A DNA stretch of 64,000 nucleotides, from NCBI GenBank assembly GCA_001430745.1, contig KQ482063.1, forward strand, positions 1,466,224 through 1,530,223, written 5' to 3'. The translations under genes were made by a program, and so were the position numbers. The stretch comes from Auxenochlorella pyrenoidosa. Its lineage: Eukaryota > Chlorophyta > Trebouxiophyceae > Chlorellales > Chlorellaceae. Below are positions 15,057 through 25,287 of this stretch, piece by piece. Numbering within the stretch: position 1 is the first letter of the stretch; each line of letters begins with the position of its first letter. A model generated the notes under the pieces. That model worked only from the letters and a program-made list of their open reading frames with translations. It was not told the DNA's origin and made no database searches.

Positions 15057-18000
15057 ATGCCTCGCAAGCTGGTGAATATCGTGCAGTCAGATACCGAAGA
15101 GGAGGATGAACCCAGAATCGCGGAAACCGTCGCGGCGCCGATCCCAACAACCCTTCGCCGGCTGCGAAGAGCTGGGAGACCGGATGATGCAGAGAACGTC
15201 GTCGACCTGACGGGCTCCCCCGCCAAACCTGACGGCGCCACCGACGCTGCCGCCGCCAGCGCCACCCTGCCTGCTCTGGCACAGCCCACACCGCAGCGCC
15301 GGATGCCGCTTGGTACACCGCCAGCCACCCGGCCGGGTGCAACTGACACACCACCCGAGCGGCACAGCAGCAGGCGCCAGCTGGGTGGGAGTGCTGCAAA
15401 GGCGGCAGCTGCTCGTGGTGCCGCGCTGTCCCGGCTGTGCCAGATGAGGAACGGCGGCGGGCGCAGCAGTCCAGCAGGTAAGGTACCAGGCAGCGGCTAC
15501 TTGTGCCAAGCGATGGGGCACGCAAGAACCGGATCCCTTGGTTGCTGCGCTCGGTGTGAATGCTGCCTGTGCAAGACCCAGACATGGGTGCTGCCCTGCT
15601 CAACGGTGCTGCAGAGGACGATGAGGATGAGGAGCCCAGCGACGGAGATGGTGATGATGACGGCAGCAGCAGCAACACGGCCGGTGGCAGGAGCAGTAGC
15701 AGGGATCGTGAGGAAGACTCGGAGGATGAAGACGAGGATGACATGGCGGATTTCCTGGTGCAGGATGATGGCAAGGGCATGGCCGCTGTGTGAGTGCTGG
15801 GACACGGGGAGAGGACCGACCGCTGTGTTTCCAAGGAGCCGGCGCTGTGTGCGCAGAGCCTGGTCGACCGCCCAATTGAAATGCAGCAGAGCATGCACGG
15901 CCCAGCTGGCGTGCATTGCGCTGGAACGCACTAAAAGAGTGCCGACTCCCTCCCCGCCGCGACCGCTCTGTGCAGGCATCGCGCCATGCGGGGCGCCAAG
16001 CTGAGCGAGCGCGAACGCTACCTCCTGACATGCCTGATCCGCCTGCTGTACCTGCTGGGCGGCCTGCCCAAGGATGGCGCCGGGCTGTCAGAGGCTGATA
16101 AGGCCTGCATCACCAGGGCAGTCTGTGCAGTGGAGCGCGAGCTGAGCCAGCTCAGGTGGGTGCTGCAGGGCCGGGCCGGACTAGGCTTGGCTGGGGAGCC
16201 CTGAAGGTGTGGCAGCCTGGAGTGGGGCGGGCTGACTGCTTCACGCTTAGCTTGTCGGGGCACGTGACCTCCTGACAGTTGGCGCTTCGGCGCGCCACCC
16301 GTGCTGCTTCTTCGCGTGCCTGGCTGCGGAACCCGACTGCTGCCCCCGCGTGCTGCGGAGTAGCAAGTTACGGTGTGCCCCACCGGCTGCCCCGCCTGCA
16401 GTGAGCAGGCAAACCACTTGGAGGGCTGGCGCCGCGCCGACGGGCCCGACGCCAGCGGGCTCAGCCTGGAGCAGCGGTTCAAGCAGTTCCCGGTGGTGGA
16501 GGCGGAGGAGGGCGGCTGGCGCTGGGGCTACCACTGCGCCTTCTGCCGGCATGACCGGTGAGGGTGGGCTGTTGGCGGGGGAGGGCAGGGGGCGTGTCAT
16601 GCTGGCTGCACCTGCTGTCATGGCTGATTTCATTGGGTGGGCGCCTTCACTGCCTGCCTGCCGGCCGGCTGGCTCGGTGCCCTTACCCGCCAACCTTCTG
16701 CCCCTCTCAGCTTGACCCCTTCCTGCTGCCCGCCCCCCTGGCCCCTCCTCAGCAAGAAGGAGTTTCGCATGCTCAAGCTGCGCTTCTCAGGGAAGCCCGC
16801 GCCAGTGGTCTGGCTGGTGCCGGAGCTGCAGCGCCGCGGCCTGCTGCTCAGTGAGGACCAGCCGGACGTCACGCATGCGATGCTCGCGCGGGTGGGTGGG
16901 TGCAAGGGATGCTGTGGGAAAGGAGGCGCCAGGCTGGGGCGCTGCACCCAGTCTGCTCTGCTGCGGGGGCCAGCTGTGCATGGCATGTGTGGAATGCTGC
17001 AAGCAACAGCCCTTCAGGAGCTCAAGGCGTGCATGCATGTGGCTGCAGCATGCCAGTGAGCCGAGTCTGCTGTGCCGGGGCTCCCCCGTATGCAGGAAGG
17101 CGGGCCCAGCCCCAGCGATGTGGAAGAGGATGAGGAGTGGTCAGAGGACTCGTCAGAGCAGGACGAGGAGGAAGAAGGGGAGGAGGAGGAGAGCAGCAGC
17201 ATCAGCAGGGGCAGGAGGCAGCACGGCCTGCAGCAGCAGCAGCCAGCGCCCAAGCGCCGCCGCCTGGTGACCCGGCTGTTTGACGGCGACAAGCAGCAGG
17301 AGCAGCAGCAGCAGCGGCAGCAGGCCGAGGACCCAGACCTGCTCGATGAGGAAGACGAGGCGCCTGCCCACAGCAGCCGCAAGCGCTGCGCTGACAGCGC
17401 TGGCGAGCCGGCCCCTGAGCAGGGCACCAGCGAGGGGGAGGGGCTGGAGGAGCAGGGCGAGGAGGACCAGGCAGAGGGCCGCGCGGGCACGGACCCCGAC
17501 TCGTCCGACTCTGGTGAGGGCAGCCCGCATGGTTGCCGCCTCTCCTTGGCACTAGCTGCTCCTGTCGTGCATGCTGTGCAGTGCACGAGGGGGCATGGTC
17601 TGGCTGCCTGCATGCACGTGGGCTTGCCTAACCCTTGTGTCAAGCACCCACCTGCGACCCCCCGCACCTTGATGTCCCAGCATGCGCGCGCCCACTGCCT
17701 GCCTGCCTGCCCTCCCAACATGCAGATGCCAGTGGCGCCTCGCAGGGGTGCGCCAGCCGCCCACGGGTGCGACCCCGCATAGGCATCGACTGCTGGGCGC
17801 GCGCGTTTGTGATCGGCAGCACCTTCCGCTACCTCGCCCGCCTGGACGCCATGCTGATGTGGTGCACCCGCGACTTCCTGCGCAGCACGCCGGTGGGGGC
17901 GGGCACACCTAGCCAGTGCTGCTCTCCAGCGGGATGGCAGGGACGGGTCCTGGCTGCCCTGGGAGCGCTACGCCTGCTGCGACCTGCTGTGCCAGGCATC

Positions 18001-19496
18001 ACGCATGACCCCCACCAGCCGAGCATTTCTCCGGTACGCCCTTTGCCATGCACCCTTCCTCCTGCAGGAGGAGCAGCAGCCGGGGGACGTGGCAGGCCTG
18101 GCAGCGGCAGTGGTGCGGCGCTACGGCCCGCAGCTGTGGCGCCACTACGCCTCCTTCCGCTACACCCTCAACTCCTTCAACCTGCTGCAGGCAAGGGCAT
18201 CCACAGGGAGTTTCCCTTATGCTTGAGCCTCTTCCTGAGTACGCCTGCCGAGGGCTGTCAAGTGGCTGCCGGCCTGCTAGCCAGCCTGGCTGCATGTGGG
18301 CTCCCCAGGTCGGCATCACACTGCGCCGCCATTGCTACACACGCTCCAGCTCTGCTCAGTCCATTCCCCTCTGCAACCCCGTGCAGAACAAGCAGTCAAA
18401 CAAGACTGCGGGAGACATGCAGGTAGTGCAGGACCTGCAGGGGCGGCTGTACTGCGAGGACACGCCCCTGACAGAGGAGGAGCAGCAGGAGGGGGTGGAC
18501 GCAGAGGACGAGCTGGACGCCTGGGCCGCCATGTGCGCCGAGCGGCAGGCTGCGGGCGTGGGCGGCACCGGCGGCGACGCCGCAGCTGGCGCGTTGCAGC
18601 TGTTGCTTGGGGACGCTGATGACTGGGAGGAGGAGGAGGGGGGTGAGGAAGCGCAGGCCACGGGCTCGGAAGGGGAGGAGCTGGAGGATCGGCGGCGACG
18701 GCGCTCTGGGCGAGACGGCAGGGGGGGCGGCTTTGACGGCAGGAGGCGCCACCAGGCGCCACGGCAGCACATTGGCCGCGCCCCGCCACCAGCGCCGCAG
18801 GGAGGGCAGCGTGCAGCAGTGGCAGTGGCTGCAGCATACGCCGCATATGCCGGCAGCCAGCAGCAGTCCCAGCAGCAGGGCCAGCAGCCATTGCAGCAGC
18901 AGCAGCAGCAGTGCCAGCAGCCATCACAGGAGCAGCAGCACTCGCAGGTGCAGGGCCAGCAGCCATCGCAGCAGCAGCAGCAGCAGTCCCAGCAGCAGTC
19001 CCAGCAGCCATTGCAGCAGCAGCACTCGCAGGCGCGGAGCCCTAGAGCATGCTTCAAATGCGGCAGGGAGGGGCACTGGGCGGCTAAATGCCCTCAGCTC
19101 AAGAGCGGCAACTGCTTCAGGGTGGGTGTGGATGGCCGATTGCTTGGCATTCTGCATCTTGCACCCTTTACCTGAATGTGCTGTTGCCCACACTCACCTG
19201 GCAGCCTGTTCCATCGCTTACAAACAGTCTGTCCCTCTTTCGCACTGTGTGCAGTGCAAGCAACCCGGCCACTGGAAAGTTGCAAGGGCTGGGCTGGATT
19301 GGCAGCGGGCTGTGTCGGGATAGCAGTATATGCCTCCCAGACAGGGTGCCTACAGCGCATCCTTGAATGTGCACCGCAGTCGCACGGCGCTGCTGCGCGT
19401 TTCAAAGACTGAATCCTCCCATTCGCTCTGCAGGGCCTCTGAGTGCCCGTTGCGGCCTGGCAGGTGACATGTTTGCGGGCAGGCTGGACACTGTGA
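15057..19496 (+). CDS. DUF4211-like nuclear protein with SUMO-interaction-like motif, poly-Q and two CCHC zinc knuckles
   Basis: Probable nuclear chromatin- or RNA-associated protein of about 856 residues. Exons: 15057-15477, 15615-15789, 15976-16155, 16402-16557, 16753-16891, 17096-17513, 17726-17892, 18068-18190 (GC donor), 18387-19121, 19255-19278 and 19464-19496. The N terminus is acidic with a SIM-like VVDLTG near residue 40. The middle resembles DUF4211: MADFLVQDD, ERYLLTCLIRLLYLLGG, CAFCRHD, LKLRFSGKPAPVVWLVPE, FVIGSTFRYLARL; a 140-residue acidic insert interrupts it. A Gln-rich tract follows, then CFKCGREGHWAAKC. The second knuckle, CFRCKQPGHWK plus VTC, is complete only if the 24-nt and 33-nt last exons are spliced as given; reading through instead stops at 19323 and loses the last Cys. 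The DUF4211 assignment is by pattern only. Confidence 0.6.
18851..19030 (+). repeat. CAG/CAA-rich poly-glutamine region
   Basis: Imperfect repeats of CAGCAG with SQQQ, GQQP and QQPLQQQ units, in frame in the DUF4211-like gene just before the zinc knuckles. Length variation between strains is likely. Confidence 0.85.
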
Positions 19497-20013
19497 GAAT
19501 GGGTAGAACGGGCAGGAGGACCAGAAGTGCATGCGGGGTGCAACGCAGAGCGTGAAGGAGTCTCAACTGCATGTGAGCTGCCTCGGTTATGGTGCTGCCT
19601 GCTGCATTAATTGCTTTCAACTCCTCTCATATGCAGAGGCCTCACAATGCCCGAAATGATGCGGCTGCTTCCGGATGCACAATGATTCAGCAAAAGCTGG
19701 CCAGGCTTGCCTGCAGTTGCAGCACCTGCGGCTCTGCATGCATCTCTCTGCTTGCTTCTGGTCCTTAAAGGCTTTCCCAGCATAAAATGAGGACACATGT
19801 GTTTAAAGCAGAGGGGGAGAACTGGCGCAGCATACGTAATGCAAGGCAGGTGTGTGGTGTGAGGGATGGCCGGGAGAAATTGGGACAGAGGCCTGGAGCA
19901 ACACATTCAATGCAGTTCCTGATCGCTGCAGTATGGGCAGCAAGAGAGGATTTGTAGGTGCCATTGACTAAAAGCAGGGACTAAGGCTTACAGGAAGCAT
20001 GCAGGCACGAGGC
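19497..20013. other. Intergenic region before ShKT copy B arm
   Basis: About 520 bp, less GC-rich than flanking exons. It holds the 3' UTR of the DUF4211-like gene. No gene seen. Confidence 0.4.
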
Positions 20014-22084
20014 GCAGCAAGCCGGCAGGAAGCAGGTGTTGGCGGGGCGCGCCTCGCGCAGCGTGCACGCCGCACCCACATGAGACCGCGCTGCCAGCCC
20101 TGTTCCACCATTCCTCTTCTCACTCTTCCCGCCTGCCCATCCACCTCGCCACCATGACTCGCGCCCTCCCCTTGGCCCTGGCCCTGGCCTGCCTGCTGGC
20201 TGTTACAGCCTCACCCGCTGTGGCCCGTTCCCTGCGCCAGGCCTCCACTGCCAGCGCCTACGCCTCTGCCAGCGCCACTGGGGCCACCAGTGCCAGCGCC
20301 CGGGCCCAGGCGGGTGAGCAGGGGGCGAGAGGGAGGGGCCGGCACGTTGCACGTTTGAACGGGCTCGCCGCTGGGTGCCTGCCGCCGCAGCCTTCTGGCG
20401 CCCTCCTTGACCGCCTGCACTCCTGGCTGGCCCCTTTCTGCTCGCAGTGGCGGGCACTACGGAGCTGCTGTCGCCCCTGGCCTCGCCCTCGCCGAGCGCC
20501 GACGCGCAGGCGGCGGCCGCCGCTCTCATTGCCACGCTGCTGCCCGCATCGCCCGCCGCCCAGGCTCAGGCCGCCGCCGATTCTGCTGCCGTCCCACCCA
20601 CCTGTCCCGATGACGACGTGCCGCCAACCCAGGAGTACACCTGCGAGCAGCAGAAGGCGTGGGGCAAGTGTGGGTGTGACGCGGGTGCTGGGCAAGGGGG
20701 TGCAAGAGCGGGCGGCAGCTGTCAACAGCTGTCCTGCGGGCATCGCAGTGCCTCCTCTTCTTCTCCTCCCACCCTCCTGATCCGCCCTGCACGCTCCTGC
20801 TGGTGCCCTCTGATCGACTGCCCCTTGACCTGCTCAGGCGCCATGTGCTGGCTGGTGAGCAAGGGCTACTGCCGCTCCACCTGCGGGCTGTGCGGCGTGG
20901 ACGTCGCCACCGTGCCCTGCTCCCAGGACCCCCAGCAGGGCCAGGATGTGGGCACTGCCAACCCGGGTGGGTGCTGGTTGAGAGGGCGTGGTTTGACGGG
21001 CCTTGAGTGTGCAAGAGTAATGACAGAGGCAGGGCGGCCCTTGCTGGGTGCTGCAGCATGTTGTACGCACATGGGTGCTGGCTGCTCCCCCCCACCTGCC
21101 TCCCCCAGACACAGCCTCTCCTGCCCCAAACCCTGCAGCGCCCGTGGACGACACCGCGTCCCCAGCTGCTGACGGCGCTGCCGATGCCCAGGCCGTCCAG
21201 GGAGGCCCGTCCCCGGCTGACGGCACCGCTGGCGCGCAGGCCGCCACCGACGCGGCAGCACCCACCGCCTCTCCCACTTCATCCCCTGCCCCTGCCTCTG
21301 CCGATGCGGCAGCTGTCGCCACTGTCGACACCACCGCTGCCAGCCCCGCCGCTGCCACGGCAACCGCGGCTGCCCAGGCCACCGCTGGTGCTGGCGGCTC
21401 TGCCACCGCTTCCGCCTCTGCCACCGCATCTACCGGCAACCCGGTGAGGGGAGGCTGCCTTTGTGGGGCAGGGCTTCAAGATGTTTGCACAAGGATACCA
21501 GTGCATGAGCCCCTGCCCCGCCCACCACCTGCTCCCTGTCGCTGCCCGCAGTTCCAGGCCGGCACCCCAGCAGCCGCCCCAGCCTCACCTGGCACCGCCT
21601 CCGCCGCCGGCACCGCCCCCGCAGGCCCCGACACCAACGGCGCCCTGATCCCGGTGAATGAGTGGGTTGGTGGGTGCAGGCAGCAGCTGGGCTGGTATGT
21701 GGCTGCACTTTGTCACCATCTGGCCGCCCCTCCTCGCCATCTTTGACTCACTTCCCTGATCAAAGCCCCTCCCTCCTGGCCCCTGCCTCCCCCCCCACAG
21801 GCCGACTGCCCGAGCAGCCAGCTTGAGGCGGCCGACGCCACCAGCACCGCCCGCGCCCGGGCCGTCCACTGCGGCAAGGCCGCTGCGCTGGCCACCCGCG
21901 GCGGCACTGCGCTGGCCTCTGCCGACGGCGGGTCGGCTGTCAGCCAGGCCGACGGCCCCGCTGCCGCCGCCACCAAGAGCTCGCCCGGCAGCGCCATGGC
22001 TGTGGCAGTGGCGGGCCCGGGTGGCAAGGCCGCCGGCGATGCGCGCGCCTGAGCGCTGCAAAAGCGTGAACCCTTTGACATGTT
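20014..22084. repeat. Inverted duplication, arm 2
   Basis: Reverse-orientation copy of 3630-5690, containing one complete gene with about 140 bp of upstream and about 30 bp of downstream shared sequence. The two genes point away from each other. Confidence 0.85.
20154..22052 (+). CDS. Secreted ShKT-domain, Ala/Pro/Thr-rich protein (copy B)
   Basis: Paralogue of the minus-strand gene at 3661-5548, also 399 residues. Exons 20154-20313, 20448-20669, 20838-20966, 21109-21443, 21552-21653 and 21801-22052 have exactly the same six lengths as copy A, while intron lengths differ (134/168/142/108/147 nt against 127/186/134/108/134). Signal peptide: MTRALPLALALACLLA. The ShKT-like cysteines (CPDDD, YTCEQQ, WGKC, GYCRSTCGLCG) are all conserved. 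Differences are mostly conservative swaps in the low-complexity linker. Exon 2's donor is GTGGGT here and consensus GTGAGT in copy A. Function is unknown; a secreted or wall-associated role is inferred. Confidence 0.83.
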
Positions 22085-22329
22085 CTTTTCTGCAAGGCCC
22101 CCTTGTTTTACACTGACACTGAAAATTAAGCCTTATCATGCCGATTCCATCAAACAGAGATACAGGGGAAGAAAAGGCTGGCTGCCAATTATGACAGGCA
22201 GAGACAGCCAGCTGGACAGGTGGGCTGGGAGCCAGTTGGAAGCTGCTGCAGCACCTCTCTTGCACTCCCTGCAGCGCCTCCTGTCCACGCTGCATTGACT
22301 CCACCGACGTATCATCCCTTGCACGTAAA

Positions 22330-22629
22330 ATGAGCTCGCTGGCCAAGGGCCCTCTGAAGAAAGCAGCGGCCGCCGCTGCCACTGCTGCCTATGGCTATGC
22401 CTTAAAACGCCTCTCCTGGCAGGCCAGGGCCGCCCTGATGGGCGGCTCCTTCGTGCTGGGGGCGGGGCGCAGGCTCAACAGCATTCGCCACCGCCTGACG
22501 GGCAGCGGCAGCAACAGCAGCAGCGGCGAGCGAGGGCGGCGCCGCTTCACCAGCATGTCTGGGCTGGCTGCAGCAGTGCCTCACTTCGGCATGCCGCCTG
22601 GGCTTGCAGCGGCAGTGATGCATCCATAG
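22330..22629 (+). CDS. Small basic hypothetical protein (99 aa)
   Basis: A single-exon ORF starting at AAAATGAGC. It is Ala-rich and basic at the N terminus (MSSLAKGPLKKAAAAAATAA), with a central hydrophobic stretch (ALMGGSFVLGAG) and a basic tail. It could be a mitochondrial- or plastid-targeted peptide, or a spurious ORF in GC-rich DNA. I do not recognise it. It lies between ShKT copy B and the 3' end of the USP gene. Confidence 0.35.
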   Translation: MSSLAKGPLKKAAAAAATAAYGYALKRLSWQARAALMGGSFVLGAGRRLNSIRHRLTGSGSNSSSGERGRRRFTSMSGLAAAVPHFGMPPGLAAAVMHP

Positions 22630-22908
22630 CAAGAGCATCCAGCAGTGAGAAGTGATCGACGTTGTCGGCAGTGCTGGTGGCAGGGGCCTTTCTGATCTGC
22701 CCTGTGTGTCCTCTGTTCCGTCTCCCTCCTGCCAGGCAGTGCCCTGTTTCTCCCCAAGGCCCGCCTTATGCTCAACTTTCCCCCGGCTTCAAGTTCTGTC
22801 TGCAATTCTGCTGTTAACCTCATGCTGTGCATTGCAAGGCATGCTGCAACGTTCAGAGATGCCCGCCAGCGGACGAGGTGCACCACAACATTCAGGCAAT
22901 GCAGTGCA

Positions 22909-25100
22909 TCATTCCCCTCGGTCGGTGCGCTCGTAGACGAGCATGGAGGCCTCTGCTGCCAGCACATCAGCCAGCGTGGCGGGCCAGACCTCCTCGTCAG
23001 AGGCTCCCACCCAGCGCTGCGCAGCGCCTGCCTGCTGCGCCTGCTGCGCCGTGCTGTCCAGGCACCTGAACACGGTGTAGTGGCCCGCCCCCGCCAGCCC
23101 GCCGTGGTGGACCACCACCGCCCGCAGCAGGTACGTGGGCGCTGCCGCGCCCGCCGGCGCCACGCTGCCGCTCGCTGCACATGCCGCGTCCCCACCCCCC
23201 GGGCCTGCTGCAGACCCTACTGCTGTGCCGCTGCCTGTGTGCGGGTTGTGCCTGTGGCCCAGCCGCGGCACCAGGTCGAGCGGCAGTGTCAGCACCAGGG
23301 GGAAGCTGACGTGCCCCGTGATCTTCACGTGCCCGTGCTCAGACCAGAACCCGCGCCGCAGCTGCAGGCACAGCATGGGCGGCAGCACCGCCGCCACGGT
23401 GCGCCGCACTGCCGGGCTGGGCCGAGGCACCCAGGCCAGGCCTGCATCGAGGCCACGCAGGAAGAGGCATGGGCGGGGGAGAAGAGGTGGGAACCAGCCT
23501 TGGTGAAGAGCTCCAGTAGACGCGAATGGAGCAAGCAAGGGTCGCTGCGGCTGTCGTCGCTGAACGCGCCTGCCAGCCCCCGAGGTCACCCGCACCCCAA
23601 GACCCTGCCCATGCCAACCAACCTGCACGCTCCAGCATGCCTCGATACGCCTCGCTCTCCAGCAGCAGCGCCGACCTGTGTGCCAGCAGCTGCTGCACCT
23701 GCCGCAGCTGGTGCGCCTGTGCTGCGTTGCAGCTGCTGCTGCAGCCGCTGCCCTCGCTTCCATGGCTGCCGTCGCCGCTGCTGCCTGCGCTGCCAGCGTT
23801 GCCGCCTGCAGGTGGGGCTGCGCTGCCGGCGGCCTCCAGGCTGGCCCGCAGGGAACAGCGCGTGCAGTGCACGCCCTGCAGTGCCTCGTACCCGAAAAAC
23901 GCGGCCAGGCAGCCCTCCAGGGCGGCCCCAGGCGCGGCGGGCACGTTGCCGAGCAGGGTGCGCCCGGCGGCAGCCGTGATGCCCAGCGGCAGCACCCAGA
24001 AGGGCGCCAGCTGCAGGCAGGAGCGGTGCCCACAGCGCAGGCACTGCAGCTCGCCCGCGGTGCTGCCCTGCAGCGGCAGGGACACCCGCCTGCGCCAGGC
24101 GTGCAGGACGGGCTCCTGGGGAGCCGCCGCTGCTGCTGGGGATGCCGCCGCTGCCGCTGCCCCTGCTGGGGGTGCTGTTGCTGCTGCGCCCGCTGCTGCT
24201 GCCCTTGAGGCAGGCGGCACGCTGGCAGGGTGGGGCCCCGCAGCCCCGTGCGAGGAAGCCCCTGCAGGCCTGGGCGCCTCGCCTGCTGCCTCATCACAGC
24301 TGCTGCCGCCCTCCCCATCGCTGCTGCCGCTGCTGCAAATCGGGTGGCTCAGCACACTGGAGGCGTCTGCTGGGTTGCTGGGCTCACGCACTGCTGCGCA
24401 ATTGCACTCGCGAGTCTGCGTGCCGCATTGTGGTGGGATGGATGCCGAGTCACCACGACCGACGCTGCTGCTGCCGCCACCGCTGCTGCCGCTGCCGTCG
24501 CTGCTCAAGCAGGTGCTGTCGGCCAGGACTGCTGCCAAGGATGAGTGCCCCAGCAGTCGTCGCCGCGCGCCGCTGCAGGCAAAGCCCGCCTGCAGCTCTG
24601 TGGACACCAAGTCCAGCAGGCTGCCAGCCGCCTCTGCCGCGTCGTGCTCCTCCCCCGGCTCCAGCAGCCCCGGCGGCAGCCGAGAGCGCAGCAGCGCCAG
24701 CAGGAACCGCGGCGCAAAGCTGTCCCCCCTGGCCGCGGGCTGCAGGCGGCGCAGGGCCTCCAGGAGCGCGGCTGTCAGGGCGAGGTGGCGGGGCGGCGGC
24801 GGCGCCGGGCTGGTGCCCCCGACAGGGAGCGGGTCCGGATCCAGCAGCTCTAGCGCGGATTGAAGATGCCTGAGCAATGCATCGCAGCTCGCCAGGGCCT
24901 ACAGGGAGCAGGTGAGAGCCACGAGAGGTGGATTGCGGCAGTGCGACTTCTTCTCCTGGCCACTTGAAAAGGTTTGGACGCATGTTTCGCAATCTTGATC
25001 ACAATAACACCTGTAATACGGCGTTCAGGAAGCACGTGTTGCCGCAGTTGCGGAGGCCCGCCACAACCAGGCACGGTTCTTCGCCAACGCCGCCTGCCAT
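22909..25100 (-). CDS. Ubiquitin-specific protease (C19 family)
   Basis: Deubiquitinating cysteine protease of 632 residues in three exons: 25100-25011, 24898-23623 and 23441-22909. Exon 1 carries the Cys box, GLRNCGNTCFLNAVLQ, with catalytic Cys23. Exon 2 carries zinc-binding CxxC pairs (CLRCGH and CTRC) of the fingers subdomain. Exon 3 carries the His box (VVHHGGLAGAGHYTVFRC) and the closing ASDEEVW...MLVYER. Between the Cys box and the first CxxC is an Ala/Ser/Gly-rich insertion of more than 150 residues, unusual for the core fold. The compact layout recalls the UBP27/USP30 group, but that placement is a guess. The ATG at 25100 is only 14 codons before the Cys box motif. Confidence 0.9.
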
Positions 25101-25287
25101 TCTTCTGGTCTCGCCAAGGCCAAGAGTCGAATCCCATACCTTGAGCAATGCACACTTCCTGCCGCTCCGGGAGATTCAGGGTGCCGCCAGCGTAGCGGTG
25201 GCATGTGTGGGGTCACTATGCCAGTCGGTTGTGTGGCGCAGGCAGATCAGCAAAAACCACTAGCGTGAACCATGTGTGCACTGTGCT

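Noticed and set aside
19060..19500. CCHC zinc knuckle as a retrotransposon gag remnant
   Set aside because: No protease, reverse transcriptase, integrase or LTR nearby, and the knuckles are spliced in frame to a long conserved-looking nuclear protein.
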